A DNA stretch of 64,000 nt, taken from positions 6,262,001 through 6,326,000 of the forward strand of contig NGZR01000003.1 in NCBI GenBank assembly GCA_002197995.1. Reading direction: 5' to 3'. Position numbers and translations under genes: made by a program. The notes below the pieces were generated by a model. It was not told the origin of the DNA, made no database searches, and was given only the letters and a program-made list of their open reading frames with translations. Below are positions 20,891 through 34,487 of this stretch, one piece after another (position 1 is the first letter of the stretch; every line of letters starts with the position of its first letter). Source of the DNA: Gaeumannomyces sp. JS-464. Taxonomy: Eukaryota; Ascomycota; Sordariomycetes; Magnaporthales; Magnaporthaceae.

Positions 20891-23800
20891 GACTATGTTC
20901 ACCCTCGAGAGCTTTCTTTTTGCGCCGCCAGAGAAAGGAGCAGCGGTGGAAAAGCGGCAAGGCGAAAATGAGCGGGAGCAGTTTGCCTAGAGAGGCTGTG
21001 GGAGACGGTCCCCAACCAAAGCACTGGTGAAGGGACTGCAGAGGCTAGTGCCGACTGGGTTTCACGCAGGGAAGGGGTGGGGAGGGGTGGTGAGTAAAAG
21101 AAATCAAAAGACAGACTAAAAATTTATTATCGGCCGTGGTCTGCTTTTTTTTGACAGGCGCAGTAAAAAAAACAAAATAAAAAAAAGATTCAAGCGAACG
21201 GCGGTTGGTCAAGCGAGTGAGTTTTGTCGGCTGCGGAGAATTCACGATCGGTGCGAAGTCAGAGCGAGAGACGGGAAACCGGAGAAGGATTGTCGGGCCT
21301 GGGATTGCCATTGCGACGTCTTCTCCGTGCCTCCCTTTTTTGCCTCTGCCTATCAATCTCCCCAATCACTTACTTTCCTGGCGCTGTACGGCAGGCAGGC
21401 TGGCGGAGGGCTCGGCGAGCAGACAGCTCGGCAGGATACGAACCGGCCGCGCAGGGGCGGGCACACACCACTAACACCCACCACAAAGAACAATCCCTCA
21501 CTCCAACTAAGGATTCAACTATTTTATGTAATATCGTCCAAAATCACCACTAGTGCCTTGGCCTGCCTAGCCTCCGTCTGCCGAACTAACCTAGTAGGAA
21601 GCTATAGCTAAATTCGTCCACCAGCGACGTCAAGTCGTCGTCGTCATGTCCCATTGACGGGCCGGACGCGGTCCAAAGCACACCGTCCAGACCAGGTAGG
21701 CCAGAGCAACGCTGAAGAATCCCAACAACTCAATCCACTTCCCTCGAAGGAGCCAGGCGGTCAGAAATGCAGTGTAAGCGCCAAGCAGTGGTACAAAGAA
21801 GGAAGGGAAAAAAAAAAGAGGGGGGGGCGGTCATCTCAGGCAGGGCCAGCCTTGATGCAGCCATCACATCAGCAGATGCTGCTGCTGTTCAATGTTGGCA
21901 CGCCCCCGGACCAACAAGCGGGCGCCTTTGCTTCTTTCTACTTGATGACGGAAGCACGGGCGACGCCACCCGGTATTTCCCACCGGCCTTTGGGCGCTGT
22001 CGGTGGCCGATCAGGGTCGCATTTCGCGCACAGCAGGCGGCAGGCAGATGCACTAGGGAGTCTAGAGCCATCGATCAAATGCCTGGCCGCGAACGGTGAA
22101 CGGTGCAAGCCAGCCGGGCCTGGCTGCCCTGAGTTAGACCCGATCCGTCGTCGTGCCTCGCACGCCTTGAACATCGGTCAATGGGAGCCAATCTCTTGTT
22201 TTCCGCCCTACTTGTCCTGCGTTCCACCATGGATGGCAGAATTCGTTTCGTGGGTCGGATGCACATACGACATGGTATTCCTATCCAACCGCTGCACTGC
22301 GGGTGTCGGATCCCTGGGTTGGATGCCTCTAAATGCGGATCCATCTCTCTCCCATCTCCATGGTCCGATCCCGCAGCATGCCAAAGACCAACCGCCATCG
22401 CTCAGTTCCAGGTGCTCGCCCTCCTAGCACCCAGCAAATGTTTTCCTCCCAGCCTCCTCCTACCACGGCCTCGGGGCGTCGGACTACAGTGAATGGAGAC
22501 TAGTCCCGCTGAATGCCCGATCCGAACTCTGCCCAGCCCTCGTACAGTCCCACCTCTCAGCCTATGTAGGTGCCGGGAGACTAAGCATTTTGGTCGTGAT
22601 CCCATCCATTGATATTTGCCCTCCGGCCTGTTCCGTGGGACCAAACTCCTCCCACGCCGAATCGAACACGATGTGGACGCAAGGTTGTATCCCTTCGTGT
22701 CTCAATCCACATCGTTTCGCCGCATGGCGTCGAGGGAGCACCGAGATGATGCGGGAAGGGAGCCACACGCGCCCGGCTTGGTGCCAGTTCCCGCGAGGCC
22801 GGCGTACGACTACGTCAGACTGCCTCGACTGGTTGCGCCCCGTTTTCTGTGCATTGTACGCAGACCCAGGTACATAGGGGAGAGAGAGTTTGGTTTTGCA
22901 AGTGAAATCCGACGTCGCACGCAAGGAAAACGATGCCCCGTGACACCTCCCAGGTGGCACTGATAAAGGCGTTTTACCAAAAGGAGCAGCACCGAGCATC
23001 AGCCCGCGGCTTCCCGGAGCTGCAAACCTGGCGCCTGGAGGCTGGGCGTTGCTCGAAAATGTGACCCTGGAGATATTTCAACCCCACAGAGCCCATCAAA
23101 AAAGCACCCAGGGGACCCGGCTACCGTAACATCGCCGGCACATCTCCGCCCACATCGCACTTACCGCTCCAGCCCCTCCCTCGCCATCTCTGATTGTGTC
23201 CTTCTGCCCGGGGTTCTCCCTCGCCGCCTGCAGAGCCTGCCGCGAGGAGATCCCCACCGAAAAATGCAGACGCTCTGACGGCGAGCGCGAAAGAGATGAG
23301 CCAATGCCTGGGGTGCCTAGTGGGCAAATAAGACCACGTTTTTCAGCCGCATTCCAGCTCCCAGACCCATGCCACCATCGGACGAGCGAGAAAGGAAGGA
23401 TCGTCTGCGGATCTGATTCGTGTTCCCGTTTCTCTTCTCCTTTTTCAGGACGTGCAAACATGGCGCGCATACATATCAATGCTGACCGTCTATCTGTCTG
23501 GTGTTACCATGACGCGGGTTCTCCAACGGACCCGAGTGTCCGGCGACCGGATGTGCCCCTCATTGATTCACCTCGAGACAATCCAGCAGCTCACGACCTA
23601 GGCAGCACTCGGGCAAGGCCTTCCCTGCCGGCCTGACATGTCCGATATGGACACGGTTGACTCGCGACGCGCGTCGCCCCTGTGGTAGGGCTCAGCGTAG
23701 CGCGGCTATCGGCTAGCCGTAGGGGTGCAGGTTGGCGAACATTGGACGACCAGGATACGCTGCGGCCAGAAGCCAATATCGCTAACAAGCATCAGCAAAG

Positions 23801-25166
23801 GGCGGTCCAGGGATGTGTTTCGTCTCGACTTAATTATGGCGGAAGGCTCCGGTAAAGTCGATTCAAGCTTAAAGAAAGGGCGGCCAGCAACCTCGTGTTG
23901 CTTGCCCTGTTAGCAGTAATCTGCCATCATCGGCAGCAAATCCGCGAGTACATCAATGTAACAATTCCATCATCCACGGTAGGAAAGGTTGAGAGCCCCG
24001 CGATGGGAACGTGGGCAGATTGCTTGAGTCGGTGGAAATAGGTGTCTTTTGTGATCTCCATCTCGTATTTATTTATAACCCATCCTCCACAGTTGTCCCC
24101 TGCCAACCATCGACGACCGTTTTGCACCGCTAATCCCAAAGCAGTGATCTCAGTATCAGACTTGCCCAAAGGCGGCACCTTTTAGAGGTAACGCAGCAGT
24201 ATGTCAAACCCGAAATTAGGTTCCGGCCGCTTGGGTAGGCGCCCAATATTGGAAGCCATTCCGGGCGGATGGCGTAGTCTAGTAACGGACGCGCTGTTAT
24301 CAATGGCTCCCACCAATGAAAAGCGGTGACTAAGATCCTGTGGCTTCCGCAGTCTGTTGAAGGTGTCTGGAAGCCGTCACTGTCGCTGGTGCTTTCCTCC
24401 GCAAACGCGACAGGGAATACAAAGAGGGAGTAGGCGGGTTCAACAGGACACCCATATATGTATTGCGCCGTCGATCAGCTGCATATCACCAGAGCCCAAG
24501 TCGCACCGGCACGCTGCATCGGTAACATCTTGTGCGTGTAGCAAAGGTACAACTGGCCTGTCCTCCGAACTTGTGATCGACAAGGCAGGTCCGGGGCAAT
24601 GCCCAGATATTGGGGTTGTTGGACGAAGACGGGAGAAGACCTGAGGTTATCTGACATGGCCAGGGCGTCGCAGTCTGGAGTAAACGCATGGGTCTTCTCC
24701 TCGTCCGGGTTACGGCGAGCCTCGTCTCGGCCGAGTTCCTTGCCCCTCTTCAAGACTCCAACCACGATCCCGCCCGTCCACCGGGTTGACGGGGTTCAGG
24801 GGGTGAATCCGGAGCAGCCGAGTGTGGACGGGGAGATCCAGTGGCACAGGCCGCGGGGCGCCGGGTTTATTTAGGCTCGAAGGTCATGAAACCTGTTGTC
24901 GGCGCCGGTCTCCCCAGGGCGGAGAAGTCGCGGCTAAACTGTCGCGCGGGGCGGCAGACTGGGCATCAGCCCGCGTTGCCATGGCAAAAGAACGGTAGAG
25001 GCAACGGCGGCGTGACGGTTGACACACGGCAAGGCGGCACCTGTTGTCTCATGCAGTGAGACCCGTAACACGTACGTGGCTAGGTCGCCAAGGCGTTGCG
25101 TTAGCCGTGACAATCCATTAATGCGCGCAGCCGCAGCAGAGCAGCACGACGCAGGGAGAACACAAC

Positions 25167-25186
25167 AAAAAAAAAAAAAAAAAAAA
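25167..25186. repeat. Poly-A run
   Basis: About 20 A in a row within the divergent chitin-gene region; no flanking duplication or coding remnant was seen. Confidence 0.8.
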
Positions 25187-27327
25187 GCCAACCGCACATC
25201 CACGAATAGAATGAATGCAAGGGGCCGGGCTGATGGATGGTGATGTCAGCCGTCAGCGACGTCAACACGAGCTGGAAGCAACATGTCGCTGGAGCGGAAC
25301 CGAGCAGCAAAGCTCGGAGGCTTGGTCCCCCCTGGGCACAGTGTGGGATTAAAGCCCCCGACCCCAACATCGCTTGAAAAGCGGGAATAAGGGGGCCTCA
25401 AACACGCATTTTGCATCTTGGCGTGGGCTTTTTGGCCCATCCCATGGTGGTGCAAGCCAAACTCCATCGATGGGGCCTTCGCCGACGGAGCGAGCTTGTA
25501 CCACAGGAAGGCACCTGCTACTGACCTGGGTGCGATTGCTCCCGCTTGTTCTGTTATGGCGGCTTGGTCCATGATACAACACCAAAGTCCTTTTCGGGTC
25601 TGGATGTGTGTGCGACGGCGGGGAGGCACTCGCAGGACGGCCAGACCTACCACCGTGCCACCACCCAGCACGCAAAACCCATTGATTGATTTGGGATGTG
25701 CCACCGTGCGAGATCCGCCATGTCTGAGAAAGGGGAATATGAGAGAAAATATGGTGGAAAAAGAAAGAACAAAAAAAAAAAAAAGGGGGCGACCAATTGG
25801 GGATCCATAGGCGAATCCATAGCGGATGATAGGCGTTTCTCGTGTTTGGACTCCAAGGCCAGAACTCTCTTCCTCCCAGCCACCACTTTACTTTGCACTT
25901 TGCTCTTGCTTTCAGCAAGAGTTTTCTAGTGTTCCGACGAGCAGTGTGGTGCCACTCGTTCTTCTTGTCGGCGCTGTGTGAAGTTGGATTGCGGGCACGC
26001 TCTCCTTCCACCGTTGCCCGGGCAGTGCGCTTTAGCCCGTTTCACTCTTTTGCCAGCCGCTGCGCATCTTTTCCCGCGGTCGTTCCCTCTCTTGTTCTGC
26101 TGAGCGTTGCCTTGTGTCAGCGCAGCCATTGCTATTTTCTTTTCGGATCTCTTTTCTGCGTCATCTTTTCATTCTTTGTCTCCTTGTTATCCTTCCATCC
26201 CCATACCCACGATACGACTCGACGACTCTGGCAAACTTGGTTGGTGCTTGCTAGCGAGAACCCGCTCGGCCGCAGCCAGCCTTCCAACATCTCAGCCCGG
26301 CTGTCCAACTTTTGCAGCCGTCGGCTTGGTTGCCCTTGAAACGCCCTCAAATCAACCGGGATATTCATTCGCTACGACACCGACAGGTCCCCGTCGCAGT
26401 TCCCATAGCCTTCGATGTTGGACTCTCGCGTTGGGTCGGTCATTTAGACTTTCGCCAACCGCGCGTGGAACCGTGTCTCCCTCCTCGAGGCAGAGCGCAG
26501 TGGGCACGAAGCTTCGTGCACCTACTCGTTTGCGGCCCCTGCTTACATACGAACAAACGACTCCGCCTAGCAAATTTGGGCAAGGCTGCACGGCCCATGA
26601 GAAAGGCGACTGAGCCTACTCGTTGAATCTGCTCGCTGCCCTTTGTTGCGGCCGACTGGACCGAGGGCCAAACCGAAAAGAGGAGGGATCTTGCCTGCTC
26701 TGCTGCAAGGCGTTGGACTCGGGAGTTTCTTGTTTCCCTTGGGGCGCTGGGCGTTTTCAGGCTCAGCTGCCAGCGCCGCTCGGTCGCAAGATCCCATTGG
26801 CGCCGCACGCCTGCCTACGGCCCGTCGCCCAAGAAACCCCCGCCAAACTGCAGGGATTGCGGCATATCCACAAATAATCCTGCTGAAGCGGCGCTTCTCT
26901 TCGCCATGTCCAATCGAGAGTAGGTTCCATCCTCACCTCCACCATCACCCCCGTCCGCAATCAAAATCACAACAACGGGGCAAGGAAAAGGAGGCACGCT
27001 TGTCGTCGTCCTCAATCCGTCGCGCGCATCGACGCGGATTTCCAGACCGACGAGATCGTGAACGCCTCGGTCTCTGCCTGTGGTGCTCTCGTGGCTGCAA
27101 AGTGCATTGCTTTTGCGGCACTTTCTTTTTTTCGTCTTGTTTTTTCCCCCCTGCCATTTCCAGCCCCGGCCTCCGATCGTTGTTTACCTGGAAATTACCC
27201 CCAATAGGGTGCAGTTCCCTCCATGTCCTGATTTGCACTCTCGTCGCCAGCCATTGCACAAGACACGCATGGGATCGCGCGCCAACGAGCCGATCGCTAA
27301 CAGCCTCTTTCGCCATCGCACAGGAAC

Positions 27328-30300
27328 ATGTCTCTCCCGGAAAGACCTGGAGGGGCTCCCTACGACCAGAGAAATGCCTACCGGCAATCGTCGTCGTCGA
27401 GGCGGCAGCGCCCTGGCGACATTGACTCTGCTGGCTATTCCTCTGTAAAAGGTGGAGCGCATCAACGTGGGATCTCGGTGAATTCCTTTGCGGAGACGAT
27501 AGCATCGCCTAACTCGAACATAGAGAGCGCACCTTTATCCCCGACCGGCGACCGAATCGAGCATGGCGAGACGCAGCCGTTCCAGAGGAAGCGGAGTCTG
27601 ATCCGGCCCGAGAGGAACCGGATTGACAAGGACCACCCCAACTACCACTACCGGAAGCACGCCGCCAAGATGGCCACTCTGCCCTCCTCCACCGGAAACG
27701 ACCCCGTCCTCGAGGACATCTCGGGCTCCACCGACCGGTCTGGCGGCACTGGCGAGGGCTCTGGTTCTGGTTCGGGCGTCCGCGAGGAAAACATCCCGGT
27801 ACGCAAGACGCGCGGATCCGGTCGCGACAGCGAACCGGAGAAGTCGGCTCGTGTCAGGCGACGCACTTCGGCGCGGAAGAGCAAGATTGTCAAGGAGGGT
27901 AAGCGTAAAGAGAAAATCCCCGAGCAGCTCCGCCCGCCGAGCGCCTGGAACGTCTACTGCGCCATCATCACCTTCTGGTGTCCCGACTTCATTATGAAGT
28001 GTTGCGGCATGCCGGCCAAGGCCCAACGGAGAGCCTGGCGCGAAAAGATGGGTCTGATCAGCATCATATTGTTTATCATGGCCGTCGTGGGTTTCCTCAC
28101 CTTCGGCTTTAACCAGGCCGTCTGCGGAGGCCCCGGAATCCGCCTCCACCAGAATGAGGTCGGGAACAGCTACATGATCTTCCACGGAACCGCTTATAAC
28201 CTCGACGGTTCCCACCATCCCGTGGCGGAGGGCATCCCTGCGCGTGCGGACAAGACGGGCGCGAACGTGGTTTACGACCTGCCTGAGAAGAACGGCGGCA
28301 AGGACGGCAGCTTCCTCTTCCAGAACGTCAACGGCAAATGCAAGGGCCTCATCACCAAAGCCAGTGGATCGCAGATCCCTTCCGAGGGCGACAACCTAGG
28401 CTGGTACTTCCCCTGCCACGTCCGCAACCAGGACGGCTCGTCGCAGCCGAACACTACGTATCCGTATTATTTCGGCTACGCTTGCCACACCACGCCAGAG
28501 TCGCGCAGGGTGTTTTACACGGATCTCAAGAGCAGCGCCGACGTCTACTTCACGTGGAACGATATCCGCAACAGCAGCCGCAACTTGTTTGTCTACTCGG
28601 GTAACGTTCTCGACCTCGACCTTCTCTTCTGGTTTAACTCATCCGAAGTCAACATCCCCAAGCGCTTCGAGGAGTTGCGCGACAAGAACAGCGCCGCCAA
28701 CAAGGCCATCCGTGGTCGTGATGCCACTCGCATATTCCAGGGCTCGAGCGACAAGCAGAACGCCGAGTGCTTCGAGGAGATCATCAAAGTCGGTACGGTA
28801 GACACGGATTCTGTCGGCTGCATCGCTTCCAAGGTGGTGCTCTACGTGTCGCTAGCACTGATCCTGTCGGTCGTCCTTGCGCGCTTCGTCCTTGCCCTGA
28901 TCTTCCAGTGGTTCATCAGCAAGAACTACGCTGCAATCAAAACGTCTCAGACCTCGGACTCCCGCAAGCGCAATCGGCAAATCGAGGAGTGGACCGATGA
29001 TATCTACCGTGCCCCTGCTCGTATGCCTGGCGACATCGGCAGCAGCATCGCGGGAGCCAGCTCGTCGGACCACACCAGCAAACGCACCTCCTTCCTGCCG
29101 ACCACCTCGCGTTTCTCCACTGTGTATGGAGCGGAGCGGAACCCCCGCAACAAGTCCATGCCGACCACTATGGCAAGTCAGGCATCTGGCGGCAACCTCC
29201 ACCCCAGCTCCTCGCTCTACCGCCAGGGCAACGACAGCCGTGCCAGCTTCCTCAAGTCCGACCCCTACTCTACGAACACCGCACCAGTCGATGGGCCGGG
29301 TCCGGCCGGCTTCATACACGAAGCCGTCGTTCCTCAGCCTCCCTCGGACTGGATGCCGTTCGGATACCCCCTGGCGCACACCATCTGTCTCGTGACCGCC
29401 TACTCGGAGGGAGAGCTCGGTATCCGCACTACACTCGACTCGATCGCCATGACGGACTACCCCAACAGCCACAAGGTCATCCTCGTTATTTGCGACGGAA
29501 TCATCAAGGGCAAGGGCGAGAGCCTGTCGACACCTGACATCGTGTTGGCGATGATGAAGGACCATGCTGTTCTCCCCGAAGACGTCCAACCCTTCTCGTA
29601 CGTGGCTGTGGCCAGCGGAGCCAAGAGGCACAACATGGCAAAGATCTACGCCGGCTTCTACGACTACGGAGTCCAGTCACGCATCCCGCTGGATAAGCAG
29701 CAGCGCGTCCCCATGATGGTCGTCGTCAAGTGTGGAACCCCCGACGAGGAGGTCAAATCGAAGCCCGGCAACCGCGGAAAGCGTGACAGTCAGATAATTT
29801 TGATGTCCTTCCTGCAGAAGGTCATGTTCGACGAGCGCATGACGGAACTCGAGTACGAGATGTTCAATGGGTTGTGGAAGGTTACTGGCATCTCGCCCGA
29901 CTTCTACGAAGTAGTGCTCATGGTTGATGCCGACACCAAGGTCTTCCCGGACAGTCTGACGCACATGATCTCCGCCATGGTCAAGGATCCCGAGATCATG
30001 GGTCTCTGTGGCGAGACAAAGATTGCCAACAAGCGGGACAGCTGGGTGTCTGCCATCCAAGTGTTTGAATACTTCATCTCCCACCACCTCTCCAAGTCGT
30101 TCGAGTCGGTCTTTGGCGGCGTCACCTGTCTGCCAGGTTGCTTCTGCATGTACCGCATCAAGGCGCCCAAGGGAGCCCAGAACTACTGGGTCCCTATCCT
30201 GGCGAACCCCGACGTCGTGGAACATTACTCGGAGAACGTAGTAGACACGCTGCACAAGAAGAACCTGTTGCTGCTGGGTGAGGACCGGTACCTGACGACG

Positions 30301-31096
30301 CTGATGCTGCGGACGTTTCCCAAGCGCAAGCAGGTGTTTGTTCCGCAGGCCGTCTGCAAGACTACGGTGCCCGACAGCTTCATGGTGCTCCTGTCGCAGC
30401 GTCGTCGCTGGATCAACTCTACCATTCACAACCTGATGGAGCTCATTCTCGTCCGGGACCTTTGCGGCACTTTCTGCTTCAGCATGCAGTTTGTTATCTT
30501 CATTGAGCTGATCGGAACCCTTGTCCTCCCTGCCGCTATCGCCTTCACATTCTACGTCGGTAAGTGTTTATCTCTTGTCTGCATTGATCTCTGCCCTCAT
30601 GGGCTGTTTGTTCTAGTATCTGACCAGCCACCTTCACAGTCATCATCTCTATCGTCAACCAACCACCGCAGATCATCCCCCTTGTCCTTCTCGGTTTGAT
30701 TCTGGGTCTTCCCGCTGTGCTCATCATCGTGACGGCGCACTCGTGGACCTATGTGGCGTGGATGTTCATCTACCTGCTCTCGCTGCCCGTTTGGAACTTT
30801 GTACTCCCGACGTACGCCTTCTGGAAGTTTGACGACTTCTCATGGGGTGACACGCGCAAGACGGCCGGCGAGAAGACGAAGAAGGCCGGTATCGAGTACG
30901 AAGGCGAGTTTGACAGCAGCAAGATCACGATGAAGCGATGGGCCGAGTTCGAGCGGGACCGGAGGAACCGCAACAACTACTGGGCCCTGGCGGTGGCTCG
31001 ACCGAGAACCTGTCGGGCGCCAGGGGAAGGTCCAGCGGCGTCTGGACCAGTCCTCCGGGCCACCAGCAGTATGACGAATACTTCTCGGACGCATGA
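27328..31096 (+). CDS. Chitin synthase, class IV (yeast Chs3 type)
   Basis: A plasma-membrane processive glycosyltransferase that polymerises UDP-GlcNAc into cell-wall chitin. Exons are 27328..30559 and 30640..31096 (intron 80 nt, GTAAGT...CACAG), about 1229 residues. The disordered N terminus is followed by a membrane segment ([19 protein letters not shown]), an outer loop with FNQAVCGG, a second segment ([19 protein letters not shown]), and the catalytic domain: [19 protein letters not shown] (DAD), [33 protein letters not shown] (EDR) and QRRRWINS (QRRRW, catalytic). Three further membrane spans close the channel. Chs3 needs Chs4/Skt5, whose homologue is the neighbour. The last 30 or so codons need one extra G near 30991 (reads [16 protein letters not shown] and ends EYFSDA); without it the tail is out of frame. 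Leader region is long. Confidence 0.95.
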
Positions 31097-34000
31097 GTCA
31101 ACGTCGAGGCTGGATCAAGGCGACACGCACACTAAGTTCTCGGTACATTTGTTTGAAGAATGAAAAAAAAAGGGCGCGCACGGGCACTGTTTCACTGTTT
31201 AATCTTTTTATTCATGAGCTTGTTGAGGCATAGAAGCGTACCTAATTACCATAATCGTCAGTTGGGCATCCTTATCTCATCGTTACCAATTGTCTTTTCT
31301 TATCATGTTGTCTTTCCTGTTGTCACCGTTCCGGGACTGTTCACCCAACAACGTTTCTTTCTCATCCTTCTTGTTAATTTTGATGTAATTAAACCTTGAG
31401 GGTCGCCACCCGGACCCCTCAAGACCGTTGGCGTTCGTTCCTCCGCACCACCTTGCTTTTCGCCTGCTGGGTTCTTATGACTGGCCTGTTTGGATAGATT
31501 AGAAACGGGAGATGGGTTCTGGAAGCCCACTTGGGTTTTAACCAAATTCTCTTGGTGTGTGTTTGCTTTTAAATGGCCATTTGTGCCCTTGGCTTTGCTT
31601 CCTTGCAGTGGCATCTACGATGGCTTAGGTACGAATTGTTACATAGAATGAGGCCTTCGGCGTCTCCGAGCCCATTTGTTGCCCCTTGGCGGGAGATGGA
31701 GAAGTCGAGGTTGGAATTCAGGTTCCAAAAGGGCCGGGCTAAATATAGTGATTGTAGTCAGTCCTTTCTAGTATCACTTTACGGAACACGACATAATGTC
31801 AGGTACTATATCCATGTCGTCCTCTGGGCACACGTGTCCTTGGTGATTCATCTGATATTATTCTCTTGCACAAATTGCACAGCTGCTGTGCGGCTGGACG
31901 AGCAGTGTTGGCAGCGCGCTGTGACAGGCCAGCCACCGTCGGATGATATGTACGCTGTGCTTGCTTGGTGCACAAACGGATTGTCAACAAAGGGGGGGAA
32001 AAAATAAAAAATAAAAAAAAACCGTCGTCGGGTCCTTTGGTCTGATTTTTTTTTTTGGATTGGCTAGTCAACCTTGTCATTGTCGCACACTGACTACCTC
32101 TTGTGCGGCTTTAAAATAGGCAGCCCCTAAGGATAAAACGCCCGCGCGCTGCCTGCCCAACCGGGTTTGCACCTCGTCGAGCTGCAACAGGCCGAGGCTG
32201 GAGGGGAGGGGTGGTGGTGGCCCGCCCTCCCTTATTTCTTTTTTTTTTTCCTCTTTTTTTTTTTTTTTTCCCCCTTCTCCTACAACCCACCCTGGGATCG
32301 TCCCACTGGTGAGTGGGCGAGAATGGAGGTGCCCACATCGCCTGATCGGCCGCAGCACGCTGGCCCTGCAGGTCGCCGAAAGCAGGGAGCGGGCGAGGGG
32401 GAGAAGGAGAGGTGAGGTGAGAGAGAGCCCGGCCGACGGCTTTGGCAAGGATTGGACAAGAGGCGGACAAGGTGGGAAGAAGGGCAAGGTAAGCAAGCAG
32501 CCAGCGGGGCGGGCGCGTCTTGGGGCGGGAGCCTGCGTCTCCCACGAGGCCTTGGGTTCGGTGATTAAAATGCTACCAAGACTATCCCCGTAGCTCACAC
32601 CTGGCCCCCATGGATCTGCGCCCGCCAGCCATTCTTTTCTGTTTCATTTTTTCATTTTTCATTTTTACTAAGCCTGTTCTGTTCTCTGCTTTTCTTGCCT
32701 TGCCTTGCCAGCCTGCTGCCACACCCCTAGTCAAAGCGGCTGGCGGCTTGCAGCGACCGCCTCCTTTAGAGCCAACCAGAACGGCGACGTATTCCTGAGT
32801 AGCGTCGCCCTCTTCCAAGGGCCGTTGGAGTCCCGGCCGGCAAAGGGTGCCGAGCCTGACAGTTCCGGCAAACCCTCGCCTCAATCGAAATGGAAAGTCA
32901 AGAGGCGAGCAGGAGCAAGGAGGACAAGGTCCGGGGTGGGCAAAGTAACGAGAATCAAGGAAGAGAGAAAATACAGAGACAGGCGGAATGCAACGAGATT
33001 GACCGTGCACCCCATGCCCGACCAGGAGGAGAGAAAGGGGCCAAGGGACTACCCGAAGAAACCGTATCGGTACTAGCCGAGCTGGATGACATAAAAAGAA
33101 GAACGAAAAAAAAAAAAAAAAACAAAAAAAAAAAAGCCTGATGGGAAAATAAATAAACCGACGAAAAAAAAAAAAAAAAAAAAAGGGCTTGGGTGCCTAA
33201 CGGGCAGCCCAAACTTGCGGAGAGATTAGCGGAGCGAGAGAGAAATATGATGGACAGGCGCTTTATCATTTTGGACTATTTTTTTCTCGTTATTTCCAAC
33301 GGACGTTCCCGACTCTGGCCAGGCAGGCCTGCTCTTGGGTGGAGACAAAAAGTACCATGCATACAGACCTGGGCGATCAAAAGGACACTAGGGTTTCCTC
33401 TTCTGCGGAGGACGTAGCGCCTGCTGTGGGCTAGTACGAACAGGGAACTACATGCATACGCGCCAGTCTCGGCGGGCTGGCGGCGGATATGGGCTGCCTT
33501 GGTTTTGTCGCTTTGTTTGTGGAAGGTGTGAGAGTCGAGGCGGCCGGTCGACGTTGAGCAGTGTCAAAAGTGCTCCTTGCATAGCTCTCCTTCCCCCAAC
33601 TGTGCTCGGGTGGATTTCAGCCCGCCGTGGGGCCCGTGGGCCCGAGTGCCAATCTGACGGGGGGAGGGTGTGGTGGGCACTGATTCCCTGCCATCTCCAT
33701 TGTCGAGCAAACCCCAAACGTTCGGCTGCCCACACGTCCCCAAGCAAACACACACACCCCGTCCGGCGAGAAGGGCACGGTGTGAGGGTAGAAAAGAAGA
33801 AGAGATAGTCGAGAGGAAACAGGCTTGTGTGTGCGCTGCCAGACAAGACTCCTGCGGTCGGTCGCTGCCCGCCGCGTGCTCCCACGACAGCCAGGGATCC
33901 CCGGCCTTGTGCGGCCCAGATTTTCTTGCCGAGCTCGACGAGGTAATCTTGCAGCCACAGAGGAAACCACAGGATTGCGTCCCTTCTTACAAACCCATTG

Positions 34001-34487
34001 GTTTTCCTGCCATCGACGGCCCGCTGCGATTTCCTCTGTTATTCACCCAACCCACACCCACACCCATCGAGTCTTTTAGTCCACCAGTCAGCCAGGCAGT
34101 CAGTCAGTCTAGTGCCTCGCTCGAGTCGTGGTTGCGGCGAACCTTTTTTCACCACCACCCAACCAGCACGAGAAGCGGCACGGCAGCTCCACGGCAAGCT
34201 CAAGCTCCAGTGGGCGGGGAAACAGCGACCATCAGGGGAGCGCAAACGCGAATTGGGTGCTTGAAGCCGATCCCCAGAACCAACAAGAGCGCGAATAGGA
34301 ATCGAGGCAGCTCTGTCGCGCAAGCCCTGGCGATCGCCAACCCACACCAACCACAGCGCCCCTCGCCGCCGTCGCGCCCACCCCATCAGACGACTGGCCC
34401 CTCTCCGGCCGGCCGCGATGCAGCGGGCTCAAACCCGTCCCTTTTGACTCGCCCAATTGCCTCGCGCCATCCCACACTACGACGACC
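31097..34487. other. Intergenic region, chitin synthase to WD40 gene
   Basis: 3.4 kb without a recognised gene. It has a T-rich stretch at 32237-32270, A-rich low-complexity DNA at 33103-33184, and a CT/CA-rich segment from about 33690 that is probably the promoter and long leader of the WD40 gene. An 890-base open frame (33670..34563) overlapping that leader has low-complexity content only. Confidence 0.4.
33103..33184. repeat. A-rich low-complexity stretch with two long poly-A runs
   Basis: Two blocks of A (about 33105-33132, broken by one C, and 33164-33184) separated by 31 bases. Confidence 0.8.

Larger units (their letters stand above)
20405..27327. other. 6.9-kb divergent region between Skt5/Chs4 and the chitin synthase
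   Basis: I find no gene here. The right 1.4 kb is pyrimidine-rich and is probably promoter and long leader of the chitin synthase. Features are an AGGTAGGTACC element at 20857-20890, A runs near 21168-21187, 21809-21819, 25167-25186 and 25769-25784, and many short open frames with no recognisable content. The longest (21654..22427) has no family resemblance. Confidence 0.45.

Noticed and set aside
21654..22427. Open frame of 257 codons in the chitin-gene spacer
   Set aside because: Sequence is compositionally odd with a Lys/Arg run from an A-rich stretch, no recognisable motif, and GC-rich DNA gives such frames by chance.
20405..27327. Transposon remnant in the chitin-gene spacer
   Set aside because: No transposase or reverse-transcriptase motifs, no long terminal repeats and no AT-rich RIP-like block were seen.
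26643..27425. Open frame of 260 codons overlapping the chitin synthase start
   Set aside because: Overlaps a conserved gene in another frame and shows no protein motif.
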